64,000 nt of DNA from Roseovarius sp. (GCA_027493545.1 JAOSKR010000004.1:186001-250000), one strand, 5' to 3'. Numbered from the stretch's first letter, positions 27,143 through 36,769 are shown. The notes: generated from the letters alone by a model not told the origin. A program made the numbers and translations.

Positions 27143-27781
27143 TCACGACCCGCTCATCCGAAACGCCTCGGCCTCGATCTCCAGGAACACCCGGCCGGCG
27201 GCGCCGACCGGGGCGTAGAGGACCGAGTTCCGAGCGCCCTCGAGATCCGCGAAGAAATGTCCGGCCCAGGGGCCGATATGCTTGTTGAAAAAGGTCTTCT
27301 GATCGGCAAGCGGCACCGGAGTGCCGTGCCGGCCGGTGATCAGGCTGGCCATGATCTCCATCAGCGAGGCGATGTTGTCCTCGGGCTCGAACACGCCCGG
27401 CGCCCGCGTCAGCCCGCGCGCGGCCATGTCGCGGCGCAGGCTGGCAAGCGGCTTTTCGTTCAGGAATCCGGTCAGGTAGTAGCTGGCATAAGGCAGCAGC
27501 TCGCCGCGACCGAGGCCGATGAAGAGCGCGTTGAATTCGCGCTCCGCCCCTTGCGGGCTGATGTGCCGGGCCACCCGCGCCAGCGACTTGATGGCGGTGC
27601 CGAGCGGCGTGTCGTCGCCCTCGAGCGCGGCGGTGCGCTGCAACACCTCGTCACCCGGCGGCGCGCGCAGCACGAGGCCCAGGAAATCGTAGAGATCGGC
27701 CCTGAGGCGATCCTCCTCGGCGATCGTGGGCGGCGGGGTGCGGGTCTGGGTGGTGTCCATCGCGGCCTCGGTATCGGTCAT
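27143..27781 (-). CDS. TorD/DmsD-family chaperone for formate dehydrogenase
   Basis: The 212-residue all-helical protein has LRADLYDFLGLVLRAPP near the start, then EFNALFIGLGRGELLPYASYYLTGFLNEKPL and FEPEDNIASLMEIM, in which the E-P-x-D-H-like segment reads EPEDN. These are TorD-family hallmarks. Such chaperones hold the Tat substrate until cofactor is inserted. It overlaps the DUF3306 gene by four bases (ATGA), so the pair is translationally coupled. FdhA is the obvious client. Confidence 0.87.
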   Translation of the reverse strand: MTDTEAAMDTTQTRTPPPTIAEEDRLRADLYDFLGLVLRAPPGDEVLQRTAALEGDDTPLGTAIKSLARVARHISPQGAEREFNALFIGLGRGELLPYASYYLTGFLNEKPLASLRRDMAARGLTRAPGVFEPEDNIASLMEIMASLITGRHGTPVPLADQKTFFNKHIGPWAGHFFADLEGARNSVLYAPVGAAGRVFLEIEAEAFRMSGS

Positions 27782-28428
27782 GTGGCGCCTCCGGGCGGGT
27801 CGTGGGGCCAGTCGTCGGGCCGGTCGTGGGGCCGCTCCGGAAAGCGGAACTGCATCCGCCGACGCGGGGGCACGAGGCCGGTGACTTCGTCCTCCGGCGC
27901 CCCGGCGGCATCCGTCTCTGCGGGTGCCTTGTCAGTCGTTTCGCCAGCCACTTCGGCGGGCGCTTCGACAGGCGCCTCGGTGACCACCTCGGGGGCACTG
28001 TCGCCGGCTTCGTCGCCGTCAACGGCATCGTCGGCAACTTCCTGGACATGTGCCACCATGCCCCGGCCCACCTGATAGATCGTCTGAAGACCCTCGATCA
28101 CGGTGGCGCTGTCGGTGTAATCCTCGCCGTAATCGATCAGTCCGTCAAGGTTGGCCAGCGCGGCGTTGCTGCGCCACAGCCGGCGCAGGGCACGGCGGCG
28201 GATGCGCTCGGGCACCGCGCGGGCCATGAACACGCCGAAATCGTCGCCCGGCTCCAGCGTGTCGGGGTCGGGCAGGCCCAGTTCCTGCAGGATCTCGTCG
28301 TCGGGGCGCGCCTCGGTCTCGCGCTCGCGGACGGCCTGCCTGCGGGCCTCGGCGGCGTGCGCCTCGGCCGCGTCCTCTTCGCGGACCTTCGCCTTGCGGC
28401 GGCTCCAGAAATCCTCGGACCGGCTCAT
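27778..28428 (-). CDS. DUF3306 protein
   Basis: The 216-residue protein starts SRSEDFWSRRKAKVREED, with PDDEILQELGLPDPDTL and GDDFGVFMARAVPERIRRRALRRLWRSN: the DUF3306 core. A long acidic Ala/Glu-rich tail and a basic PPRRRMQFRFPERPHDRPDD end follow. No signal or membrane segment is seen. DUF3306 occurs almost only in formate dehydrogenase operons, as here, overlapping DUF3305 by four bases. The role is unknown; assembly is likely. Confidence 0.88.
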   Translation of the reverse strand: MSRSEDFWSRRKAKVREEDAAEAHAAEARRQAVRERETEARPDDEILQELGLPDPDTLEPGDDFGVFMARAVPERIRRRALRRLWRSNAALANLDGLIDYGEDYTDSATVIEGLQTIYQVGRGMVAHVQEVADDAVDGDEAGDSAPEVVTEAPVEAPAEVAGETTDKAPAETDAAGAPEDEVTGLVPPRRRMQFRFPERPHDRPDDWPHDPPGGAT

Positions 28429-28994
28429 TGCTGGCGCTCCTTGCGAATCTGACGGGGCGAGCGGTAGACGTCGCGCATCTGGCTGATACGCGGGTCGCCG
28501 ACCCCGTCCTCGGCCCGGTCGATGTCGACCTCGTCGCGCGTGCGCTTGCGGAACGCCTCACCGCCGTGATGCGCCTCGGCAAAGCGGGCCACCCAATCGC
28601 GCAGCGACGGAGGCATCGGGATTTTCTCGACCACATCCTCGGCGGTGTCGGCATAATCCTGCGCCTCGTAGGGCGAGGCGGTGATCAGAACCACATCAAA
28701 GGGTCGCCCGGGCGTTCCGGTCGCGCGCAGCAGCGCATAGACCGACGGCACCCGGGCCGCGAGGCCGTGCATGTATGCCTCGGCGTCGGCGGCGTGCAAC
28801 TCAAGCTCGGGCGTGGCGGCGTGGTAGAGTACGCAACCGTCTTCCTCGCGCAGCACGCGCCAGTCCGCCGGCCCGGCCTGGGGCAGCACCGAGACCGCCT
28901 TCCACGCCCAGCGCGCCCAGCGCGTGACACCGGGCGATCGCTTGAGGACGACCCCGACCGGCATCGTCACTGATCTCGGGTTGTGTTCGTTCAC
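28425..28994 (-). CDS. DUF3305 protein
   Basis: The core MPVGVVLKRSPGVTRWARW, SVLPQAGPADWRVL, ATPELELHAADAEAY and MPPSLRDWVARFAEAHH is the DUF3305 pattern, always found with DUF3306 and formate dehydrogenase. A GTG at 28994 with AGGGAAGAAG upstream is my preferred start; ATG 28964 would drop ten residues and has a poor ribosome-binding site. It is the first gene of the leftward operon and faces the 4Fe-4S protein gene across a 244-base divergent gap. Confidence 0.85.
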   Translation of the reverse strand: MNEHNPRSVTMPVGVVLKRSPGVTRWARWAWKAVSVLPQAGPADWRVLREEDGCVLYHAATPELELHAADAEAYMHGLAARVPSVYALLRATGTPGRPFDVVLITASPYEAQDYADTAEDVVEKIPMPPSLRDWVARFAEAHHGGEAFRKRTRDEVDIDRAEDGVGDPRISQMRDVYRSPRQIRKERQQ

Positions 28995-29058
28995 CGGACT
29001 TCTTCCCTGCTGCCCCTCCACACTGGTACAGAATGCCGCGGCAATCAAAGGAAATTAT

Positions 29059-29074
29059 GCAAAGGTATACTTGC
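29059..29074. promoter_or_regulatory. Imperfect palindrome in the divergent formate dehydrogenase promoter region
   Basis: GCAAAGGTATACTTGC has GCAA/TTGC arms around a GTATAC centre. It sits in an AT-rich pocket (about 29040-29092) between the DUF3305 operon and the 4Fe-4S gene, in otherwise GC-rich DNA. CATAAT on the minus strand (29053-29058) is a possible -10 box. An operator role is inferred from position only. Confidence 0.35.
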
Positions 29075-29238
29075 CACCAATATTTCAGGGCCTTCCGCGG
29101 GACGCCGGACCGCGGGCGCCCGTTCAACCGGCGGGAGGTGGCGAAAGCGTGTTTGCGCTTGTCGCGAATCACGCCTACTCTTTCGCTTGCATCTGCACCG
29201 ACTCTGCACACGCAAGTCGGAGAGGGAGTGATACGAAC

Positions 29239-31196
29239 ATGGCCAAGCGTTTGATTTTATGTGACTGTTCCGGCACTCAACCGCTCGATGCCGCAGCCAT
29301 CGAAGCCGCCACCGGGCTGGCCTGCTCGAAGGTACACACCGCGCTCTGCACCGACCAGATCGCCCAGGCGGCCGAGGCCATCGCCTCAGGCGAGGCCATC
29401 GTCTGCTGCCGCCAGGAGCAGCGTCTCTTCGAGGCGCTGGCCGCCGAAGCGGACGCTCCCGACCCGGTCTTCACCGATCTGCGCGACCGCGCCGGATGGT
29501 CCGACGACCCCCGCCCGAAACTGCCCAAGATGGCGGCACTCCGGCCGAGGCGACCCTGACCGCGCCCACCGCCAAGAGCGTCGACATCGTCTCCGAGGGG
29601 CTTTGCCTGATCGTGGGCGCGTCCGAGACGGTGCTGCCCGCCGCGCGCCGGCTGAAGGACGTCCTCAGCGTCACCGCGCTCCTGACAGACGATGCCGAAC
29701 CGCCCTTCGAGCGCGGCTTCGACACCATCCGTGGCCGGCTCAAGCGGGCCAGCGGCGCGCTGGGGGATTTCGCGATCAGGATCGACGAGCTGCAACAGGT
29801 CGACCCATCGGGGCGCGGCGCACTGCGCTGGACCGATCCGCGCAATGGCGGCACCAGCCAGTGCGACATCATCCTCGACCTCAGCGGCGGCACGCCGCTC
29901 TTTCCCGCGCCGGCAAAGCGCGAGGGCTATCTGCGCGCCGATCCCGGCAGCATCCATGCGGTGGCCGATGCGGTGCTCGAAGCGTCACAGCTCGTGGGCA
30001 CCTTTGAAAAGCCCCTCTATGTGGCGACGACACCCAGCCTCTGCGCCCATTCCCGCGCCGGGCAGACCGGCTGCACGCGCTGCCTCGACATCTGCCCCAC
30101 CGGCGCGATCCTGCCCGACGGCGATCATGTCACGGTCGACCCGATGATCTGCGCCGGCTGCGGCGCCTGCTCGGCGGTCTGCCCCTCGGGCGCGATCAGC
30201 TATGAGGCGCCGCCGCCCGAGATGATTTTCCGCCGCATTCACACCCTCGCCTCGGCCTATCTCGATGCCGGTGGCGAGGCGCCGCGACTGCTGGTCTGCG
30301 ATCGCGATTTCGGCACCGAGATGATCGCCCTCGCCGCCCGCTTCGGCCGCGGGCTGCCCGCCGACGTCGTTCCGCTGGAAGTCGAGGCGCTGGCGGGCTT
30401 CGGCCATGCCGAGATGCTGGCGGCGCTGGCGGCGGGCTTTGCCGAGGTCACGATAATGGCGGCGCCCACCACCGAGCGCGACGCGCCCGACCGCGAATTT
30501 GCGCTGGCCACGGCAATCGCCGGCGAGGGCCGCATCCTGATGCTCGACGTCACCGACCCCGACGCGCTTTGCGACGCGCTTTATGCGCCGCGCGGGCCTG
30601 CATTGCCAGCCGTCGAGCCGGTGCTGCCGCTGGGCAGCCGGCGGCAGGTGGCGCGGCTGGCGGCGCAGGCGCTGCGCCCCGAATCGGAGGTACTGCCCCT
30701 GCCCGCCGGCGCCCCCTATGGCGCGGTGCTGGTCGATACCGATGCCTGCACGCTCTGCCTCAGCTGCGTGTCGCTCTGCCCATCCGGCGCGCTGGTCGAC
30801 AACCCCGACCTGCCGCAGCTGCGCTTTCAGGAGGATGCGTGCCTGCAGTGCGGCCTTTGCGCCCATGTCTGCCCCGAGACCGCCATCACCTACGAGCCCC
30901 GGCTCGACCTGACCGACGCGGCGCTGAAGCAGCGCGTGCTGAACGAGGAGGAACCCTTTGCCTGCGTCGAGTGCGGCGCGCTTTTCGGGGTGAAATCGGC
31001 CGTCGAGCGGATCACCGAGAAGCTGGCCGGCAAGCACTCGATGTTCTCCGATCCGGCGCGGGTGCGGCTCATCCAGATGTGCGACGACTGCCGCATCCGG
31101 GCGCAGTATCATTCGGCCAACAACCCCTTTGCCGCCAGCGAGCGCCCGCGCGTGCGCACCACCGAGGACTATCTCAGCAAGCGCCGGGATCACTGA
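29239..31196 (+). CDS. Multi-cluster 4Fe-4S protein of the formate dehydrogenase locus, one frameshift
   Basis: The product is about 650 residues. The N-terminus LILCDCSGTQPLD and IVCCRQEQRLFEALA resembles heterodisulfide-reductase-like modules. A missing base near 29540 shifts the frame, after which the protein is continuous. Two ferredoxin domains follow: CTRCLDICPTGAI with CAGCGACSAVCPSGAI, and CTLCLSCVSLCPSGAL with CLQCGLCAHVCPETAI, enough for four 4Fe-4S clusters. The C-terminus carries CVECG and CDDC pairs that may bind zinc or a further cluster. No signal peptide, so it is cytoplasmic. It likely supplies or takes electrons in maturation or cytoplasmic transfer. Its stop overlaps the convergent cytochrome gene by seven bases. 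Confidence 0.83.
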
Positions 31197-31965
31197 TGAA
31201 CGAGCGGTCCGCCCAGATCGGCCGGCGCCAGCGTGGCGACATAGGCCAGGATGTCGTCGAACTCCTCCGGCGTGATCGCGACCGGCACGATCGGCGAAGG
31301 CCGGTCGATCGGAAACGGTTCGGTCACGCCCCTGATCTGGGTAAAGACGGGATGCGGATTGAGGACGTAGAAGCGCTGGAACCGGGTGTACCAGTCGCCC
31401 AGCGCCTTGAGCGCGAAGAACGACGGCGTCGATCCGATCGAGTCCTCCCCCGCGTCGCGGGTGACGACGTGGCAGCGCCCGCAATGCGCCCGCGACAGCG
31501 TCCGTCCGCGCGCGTCGTCACCCTCGAAAACGATGGGCGCGTCCTCGGCCTCGGCGACGGCGGCGGGGGCAAACGGCGCCTCGCCATCGACGCGGTAGGC
31601 GGCAATGGTGCGATGCCCGATCTCGGAGGTCAGCCAGTCCGCGAAGCTCGCCGCGCCGGCGTGATCGCGACTGCGGATGCGCATGTGCCAGCTCCGTCCC
31701 TGACCGGTAAAGACCACCGTGCCCTCGCCGCCCTCGGCCAGCACCATCTCGGCCTCGTCGCCGGCACCGACCAGTTCGATCCGCACCCCGGTCTTGAGCG
31801 AAAGCGCGGCAGCACATATTTGAGAAAGCCGGACCCGGCCAGCGGTTCGGCAACCCCGAGGCGGAAACCCTCGCCGGCGCCTGCGGCAGACGCTGCGCCA
31901 ACGAGGGCGGCTATGAGGCTCAGAGCACGAACGACTGAATTGAGACGGTCCATGACCGGCAGCAT
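31190..31965 (-). CDS. c-type cytochrome fused to a shrunken TupA-like domain, one frameshift
   Basis: After a signal peptide (MDRLNSVVRALSLIAALVGA, processed near AGA) comes LAGSGFLKYVLPRF.LKTGV, like the N-lobe of TupA in this window (ANSGLYDYLLPIF..ETGI). After a short middle comes FADWLTSEIGHRTIAAYRVD, closely matching the TupA C-terminal FADWLLSQEGQAAIAAYKVD. The central TupA lobe is missing. The last 100 residues are a cytochrome c domain with CGRCH and a closing EEFDDILAYVATL helix. No Met follows the heme motif, so the usual axial Met is absent; His in NPHPVF is a candidate. A missing base near 31808 breaks the frame. It is presumably the periplasmic electron partner of the dehydrogenase. 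Start 31965 or 31953. Confidence 0.8.
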
Positions 31966-32017
31966 CGAAGCGCGGAGCCCCCGCGTCAATGATCTTGTAA
32001 CGAAGGAGAGCCCAGAG

Positions 32018-32218
32018 ATGAGCAACGATATCGGCGATTACAACATGTCCATGCGCAAGTTCCTCAAGCAGGTGGGGGTGACCTCGCAGCAGAAGATCGA
32101 GGAGGCACTTCGCAACGCCGAAACCAGCAATGGCGAATACAAGGCCCGGGTGGTGCTGACCGTCGAGGGGCTGGGCGTCGAGCACGAGGTGACCGGCACC
32201 CTCAAGAGGCAAGCCTGA
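32018..32218 (+). CDS. DUF6494 small protein
   Basis: The 66-residue soluble protein contains YNMSMRKFLKQVGVTSQQKI and a beta-rich tail YKARVVLTVEGLGVEHEVTG. This matches DUF6494 proteins, usually found beside Mrp genes. The ATG at 32018 has GAAGGAGAGCCCAGAG upstream. Only two bases separate its stop from the mrp start, so they form one operon. Function unknown. Confidence 0.8.
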   Translation: MSNDIGDYNMSMRKFLKQVGVTSQQKIEEALRNAETSNGEYKARVVLTVEGLGVEHEVTGTLKRQA

Positions 32219-32220
32219 TC

Positions 32221-33285
32221 GTGGCGTCGATCAAGGACGGCGTGCTGGCCGCGCTCAGGCAGATCCCGGACCCGACGGGCGGCGGCGACATCGTCTCGAC
32301 CGGCGTGGCGCGGGGCGTGAACGTCGAGGGCGGCACGGTGCGCTTCGTGCTCGAGATCGACCCCGCCCGTGCCAGGACCTATGAGCCCGTGCGCGAGGCC
32401 GCCGAACGCGCGGTGCGCGCGCTCGACGGGGTGGACGAGGTGTCGGCGGTGCTGACCGCCCACACGGTCAAGGCGCCGCCCGACCTGCAGGCCCGGCGCA
32501 AGGCCGAGCCGCAGGGCCCCGAGCGCATTCCCGGCATCGACCACATCATCGCCATTGCCAGCGGCAAGGGCGGGGTCGGCAAGTCCACCGTCTCGGCCAA
32601 TATCGCCTGTGCGCTTGCCGCCGAGGGCCGCCGCGTCGGCCTGCTGGATGCCGATGTCTACGGCCCTTCGCAGCCGCGCATGCTGGGGGTGTCGGGGCGC
32701 CCCGCCAGCCCCGACGGCAAGACCATCCTGCCGCTGCGCAACCACGGCGTCACGATGATGTCGATCGGGCTGATGGTCAACGAGGACCAGGCGGTGGTCT
32801 GGCGCGGCCCGATGCTGATGGGGGCGCTGCAGCAGATGCTCGCGCAGGTGCAGTGGGGGGCGCTCGACTGCCTGATCGTCGATCTCCCGCCGGGCACCGG
32901 CGACGTGTCGATGACGCTGGCGCAGAAGACCGCCGTCGATGGCGCGATCATCGTCTCGACACCGCAGGACGTGGCGCTGCTCGACGCGCGCAAGGGGATC
33001 GACATGTTCAATCAGCTCAAGGTGAAGGTGCTGGGCATGATCGAGAACATGTCGACCCATATCTGCTCGAATTGCGGGCACGAGGAGCACGTCTTCGGCC
33101 ATGGCGGGGTCGCCGCCGAGGCTCAAAAGCTGGGTGTGCCGCTCCTGGCCGAGGTGCCGCTGCATATCGACATCCGTCGCGCCTCCGACGGCGGCGCGCC
33201 GATCGTCGTATCAAAGCCGCGTTCGCCGCAGGCGCAGGCGTTCCGCGACATCGCCCGCAAGCTGGTGGCGGCAGGGGTGGCATGA
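32221..33285 (+). CDS. mrp: Mrp/ApbC-type iron-sulfur cluster carrier ATPase
   Basis: The 354-residue protein has an N-terminal MIP18/DUF59 domain (about residues 1-90) and a ParA-type ATPase with deviant Walker A GKGGVGKS. It also has switch motifs LLDADVYGPSQPRML and IVDLPPGTGDVSMTL, and the C-terminal cluster-binding CSNC. It carries and hands over 4Fe-4S clusters in the cytoplasm. GTG 32221 is the start. Placement between DUF6494 and a ligase-like gene, next to a four-cluster protein and formate dehydrogenase, suggests a dedicated delivery role. It could still be the general cellular Mrp. Confidence 0.9.
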   Translation: MASIKDGVLAALRQIPDPTGGGDIVSTGVARGVNVEGGTVRFVLEIDPARARTYEPVREAAERAVRALDGVDEVSAVLTAHTVKAPPDLQARRKAEPQGPERIPGIDHIIAIASGKGGVGKSTVSANIACALAAEGRRVGLLDADVYGPSQPRMLGVSGRPASPDGKTILPLRNHGVTMMSIGLMVNEDQAVVWRGPMLMGALQQMLAQVQWGALDCLIVDLPPGTGDVSMTLAQKTAVDGAIIVSTPQDVALLDARKGIDMFNQLKVKVLGMIENMSTHICSNCGHEEHVFGHGGVAAEAQKLGVPLLAEVPLHIDIRRASDGGAPIVVSKPRSPQAQAFRDIARKLVAAGVA

Positions 33286-33987
33286 GAGAACCCGAGTTTC
33301 CCCCTGCTCTCGGGCGAGCGGGTCGAGGCCGGCATCGACCCGTTCGAGCGGGCCTGCGCCCTGGCCGCGCTGGGCTGCGATGCCGGGCTGATCGTTCACG
33401 GCCTGACGCCCGAGCGGCTGACGGCGGCGCTGGTACTGGCGCCCGAGGTGCCGCTCGAACCTGCGATGGCGATGCTGCCGGCCTGCGGCATCGGCTTTCA
33501 GAACGCACTGGGCGCGCTGGGGCCGGCCGAACTGGCGGTGCATCTCGACTGGGATGGCGGCATCCGCGTCAACGGCGCCGCGTGCGGCCGGCTGAGGGCG
33601 ATGGCCGGCGGCACCGACCCGCGGGCCGAGCCCGGCTGGCTGGTCATCGGGCTGGAGATGCCGCTTGTCATGACCGCGCCCGAGCCCGGCCTGCAGCCCG
33701 ACCGCACCGCGCTTTACGAGGAGGGCTGCGCCGAACTCGACCCCATCGCCCTGCTCGAGGCCTGGGCACGGCACACGCTGGTCTGGATCCGGCGCTGGGA
33801 GGATGGCGAGCTGCGCGCGCTGCAGGCCGAATGGCGCGGACTGGTCAATACCATCGGCGAGGACGTGGTGCAGAACGGCCAGAGCGGCACCTTCCTTGGC
33901 GTCGATGAGCATTTCGGCATGCTGCTGCGCGATGGCGAGACAACGCACCTCATCCCGCTCAGCTCGGTTCTGGAGACAGCGACATGA
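33282..33987 (+). CDS. Biotin/lipoate A/B ligase-like protein (DUF4444 type), frameshift near the start
   Basis: ATG 33282 overlaps the mrp stop (ATGA). After MREPEFP a C run near 33302 is one base too long or two too short; correcting it joins to LLSGERVEAGIDPFERACALAA. The rest is continuous: GCDAGLIVHGLTPERLTAALVLAPEVPL, GFQNALGALGPAELAVHLDW and a C-terminal domain (EEDVVQNGQSGTFLGVDEHFGMLL-like). This resembles biotin/lipoate ligase-fold proteins with a DUF4444 tail. The usual catalytic Lys motif is not obvious, so activity is uncertain. It is followed by DUF6505 with another ATGA overlap. Confidence 0.75.
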
Positions 33988-34469
33988 AGCTCGCCCGCGC
34001 GATCCATTTCGACGAAAGCGACACCCGCGTCTTTCCCCGGTCCGCCCGCACCGGCGAATGGTGCATCTCGGGCGGGTTCGCGTTTTCGGACTGGACCGAG
34101 ACCGACCTGACCGGCAAGCCCCGCCAGGCCTTCGCCAATGGCTGGCTGGGGCTCGAGACCTTCGGCCGGGTGACCTTTGTCGCCGTCACGCAGATCGAGG
34201 CGGGCGAGCGCGACGCGCTCATCGGCCGGCTGGCGCAGCATTTCGTCGAGGACTACGGCGCGCCTGACCTGTCGGCGGCGCTGCCGGTGGCCGCCGACGA
34301 GATCGCGCACATGGCCGAGCTCTGCGACGAACACGCGCCCAACACCCTGCTGACGGTGCAGCGCGAACTGACCGAGGCCGGCGTGCGCGAGAGCTTTCGC
34401 GTGATCGAGGCGCGCGACGCGGGGCTCGAACAGTTCGCCATCCACGTCACCGACAGCGGCGAGCATTGA
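33984..34469 (+). CDS. DUF6505 protein
   Basis: The 161-residue soluble protein reads MKLARAIHFDESDTRVF, GEWCISGGFAFSDW, GKPRQAFANGWLGLETFGR and HFVEDYGAPDLSAAL. It matches DUF6505, a family that travels with DUF6494 and Mrp in Rhodobacterales and relatives. It is coupled to the ligase-like gene by a four-base overlap and ends the rightward operon. Function unknown; membership in the Fe-S/formate dehydrogenase neighbourhood is the only clue. Confidence 0.78.
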   Translation: MKLARAIHFDESDTRVFPRSARTGEWCISGGFAFSDWTETDLTGKPRQAFANGWLGLETFGRVTFVAVTQIEAGERDALIGRLAQHFVEDYGAPDLSAALPVAADEIAHMAELCDEHAPNTLLTVQRELTEAGVRESFRVIEARDAGLEQFAIHVTDSGEH

Positions 34470-34566
34470 GCGGCGGCCCGAAAAGCCTGAACGTGGAGCG
34501 TCCCTTCGGCCGATGGCTGTGATTCATCCCGTCCGGGAGAATCGGTCACGTCAATTCCGAGACGGT

Positions 34567-34845
34567 TCAGGCCCTGATGTCGAAACGGGTGCCGTCGGGC
34601 GGGTCGGCGGCGGCGATCTCGACCCCGTTCACCACCGCCGCGGGCGGCCCGCGATGCAGCGCGCGCGCCATGTCGTCCACCGCATCGGCGGGACCGGCCA
34701 TCAGTGCCGTGACCGAGCCGTCGGCCTCGTTTCTCACCCAGCCCGAGAGGCCCCGCACCTGTGCCTCGATCTGCGTCCAGATGCGAAAGGAAACCCCCTG
34801 CACGCGCCCGGTGACACGGGCGTGAACGGCTTTGGTCTCGGACAT
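34567..34845 (-). CDS. acyP: Acylphosphatase
   Basis: The 92-residue protein has the signature [18 protein letters not shown], in which Arg (in FR) is catalytic, and [14 protein letters not shown] with the catalytic Asn. It hydrolyses acyl phosphates in the cytoplasm. Length and motifs are normal. GGAGG lies upstream of ATG 34845. It converges with DUF6505 and is divergent from lepA. Confidence 0.93.
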   Translation of the reverse strand: MSETKAVHARVTGRVQGVSFRIWTQIEAQVRGLSGWVRNEADGSVTALMAGPADAVDDMARALHRGPPAAVVNGVEIAAADPPDGTRFDIRA

Positions 34846-34969
34846 GCGTGCGCCTCCTTCCGGTTTCCGTCCGTGCAGACATCATAACACGAATCAAGCG
34901 CCTGTGTGCCAGCGGCCGCCCGCACGCGCCGGCTTGACCCGCCCCCGATCCGCCGCATATGCCGTGGCC

Positions 34970-36769
34970 ATGACACCACTCTCGCATATCCGCAATTTCT
35001 CGATCGTGGCGCATATCGACCACGGCAAGTCGACGCTGGCCGACCGGCTCATCCAGATGACCGACACCGTGGCCGCGCGCGACATGAAGGAACAGCTGCT
35101 CGACGCGATGGATATCGAGCGCGAGCGCGGCATCACCATCAAGGCCAACACGGTACGCATCGAATACACCGCCGAGAACGGCGAGCGTTACGTGCTCAAC
35201 CTCATCGACACGCCCGGGCATGTCGATTTCTCCTACGAGGTCAGCCGAAGCATGCGCGCGGTCGAGGGCAGCCTGCTGGTGGTCGACAGCACCCAGGGCG
35301 TCGAGGCGCAGACGCTGGCCAACGTCTATCAGGCGATCGACGCCGGTCACGAGATCATCCCGGTGCTCAACAAGATCGACCTGCCGGCCACCGACATCGA
35401 CCGCGTGGCCGAACAGATCGAGGAGGTGATCGGCATCGACGCCTCGGGCGCGATCCCGGTCTCGGCCAAGACCGGCCAGGGCATCCGCGAGGTGCTGGAG
35501 GCCATCGTCGCCCAGCTGCCGCCGCCCGGGGGCGATGCCGACGCGCCGCTGAAGGCGATGCTGGTGGACAGCAAGTACGACCTTTACCTGGGCGTGGTGG
35601 TGCTGGTGCGGATCATGGACGGCCGCCTCAAAAAGGGCGAGCGCATCCGCATGATGCAGACCGGCGCCACCTATACGGTCGAGCGCATCGGCGTCTTTCG
35701 TCCCGAGATGACGGTCGTGGACGAGCTTGGCCCCGGCGAGATCGGCTTCATCACCGCGTCGATCAAGCAGGTGCGCGACACCCGTGTCGGCGACACCATC
35801 ACCCACGAGCGGCGCCCCTGCGCCAAGGCGCTGCCGGGCTTCAAGCCTTCGGTCCCGGTGGTCTTCTGCGGCCTCTTTCCGGTCGATTCGGCCGAGTTCG
35901 AGGATCTGCGCGACGCCATCGATAAACTGGCGCTGAACGACGCCTCGTTTTCCTACGAGATGGAAAGCTCGGCCGCGCTGGGTTTCGGCTTTCGCTGCGG
36001 GTTCCTGGGGCTGTTGCATCTCGAGGTGGTGCGCGACCGCATCGAGCGGGAATACGGCATCGAGCTGATCACCACCGCGCCCTCGGTGATCTATCACGTC
36101 CATCTCAAGGACGGCCGCAAGATCGACCTGCACAACCCCGCCGACATGCCCGACATGACGCTGGTGGACCATATCGAGGAGCCCCGGATCAAGGCCACCA
36201 TCCTGGTGCCGGACGAATATCTGGGCGACGTGCTCAAGCTCTGCCAGGACCGGCGCGGCATCCAGACCGACCTGACCTATGTCGGCGGGCGCGCGATGGC
36301 GGTCTACGACCTGCCCCTCAACGAGGTGGTGTTCGACTTCTACGACCGGCTGAAATCGGTGACCAAGGGCTATGCCAGCTTCGACTACGAGATCACCGGC
36401 TACCGCTCCGACAACCTCGTCAAGATGCAGGTGCTGGTGAACGACGAGCCCGTCGATGCACTGTCGATGATGGTCCACCGCGACCGTGCCGAAACCCGCG
36501 GGCGCGCGATGTGCGAAAAGCTGAAACAACTGATCCCGCGCCACATGTTCAAAATCCCGATCCAGGCCGCGATCGGCGGCAAGGTCATCGCGCGCGAGAC
36601 CTTGTCGGCGCTCCGCAAGGACGTGACCGCCAAGTGCTATGGCGGCGACGTCACGCGGAAGAAGAAGCTGCTGGAGAAGCAGAAGGCCGGCAAGAAGAAG
36701 ATGCGCCAGTTCGGCCGCGTGGAAATCCCGCAGGAGGCGTTCATCTCTGCGTTGAAGATGGACGAATAG
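34970..36769 (+). CDS. lepA: Elongation factor 4 (LepA) GTPase
   Basis: The 599-residue protein is complete. GTPase motifs are AHIDHGKST (G1), ITIKANTV (G2 region), [12 protein letters not shown] (G3) and NKIDLP (G4). Domain II, the EF-G-like domains with [15 protein letters not shown], and the LepA-specific C-terminal domain with [20 protein letters not shown] and KKKMR follow. It binds ribosomes and aids translation under stress. ATG 34970 begins the family sequence [17 protein letters not shown]; an upstream open frame lacks similarity. No indel was found in this long gene. Confidence 0.97.
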   Translation: MTPLSHIRNFSIVAHIDHGKSTLADRLIQMTDTVAARDMKEQLLDAMDIERERGITIKANTVRIEYTAENGERYVLNLIDTPGHVDFSYEVSRSMRAVEGSLLVVDSTQGVEAQTLANVYQAIDAGHEIIPVLNKIDLPATDIDRVAEQIEEVIGIDASGAIPVSAKTGQGIREVLEAIVAQLPPPGGDADAPLKAMLVDSKYDLYLGVVVLVRIMDGRLKKGERIRMMQTGATYTVERIGVFRPEMTVVDELGPGEIGFITASIKQVRDTRVGDTITHERRPCAKALPGFKPSVPVVFCGLFPVDSAEFEDLRDAIDKLALNDASFSYEMESSAALGFGFRCGFLGLLHLEVVRDRIEREYGIELITTAPSVIYHVHLKDGRKIDLHNPADMPDMTLVDHIEEPRIKATILVPDEYLGDVLKLCQDRRGIQTDLTYVGGRAMAVYDLPLNEVVFDFYDRLKSVTKGYASFDYEITGYRSDNLVKMQVLVNDEPVDALSMMVHRDRAETRGRAMCEKLKQLIPRHMFKIPIQAAIGGKVIARETLSALRKDVTAKCYGGDVTRKKKLLEKQKAGKKKMRQFGRVEIPQEAFISALKMDE

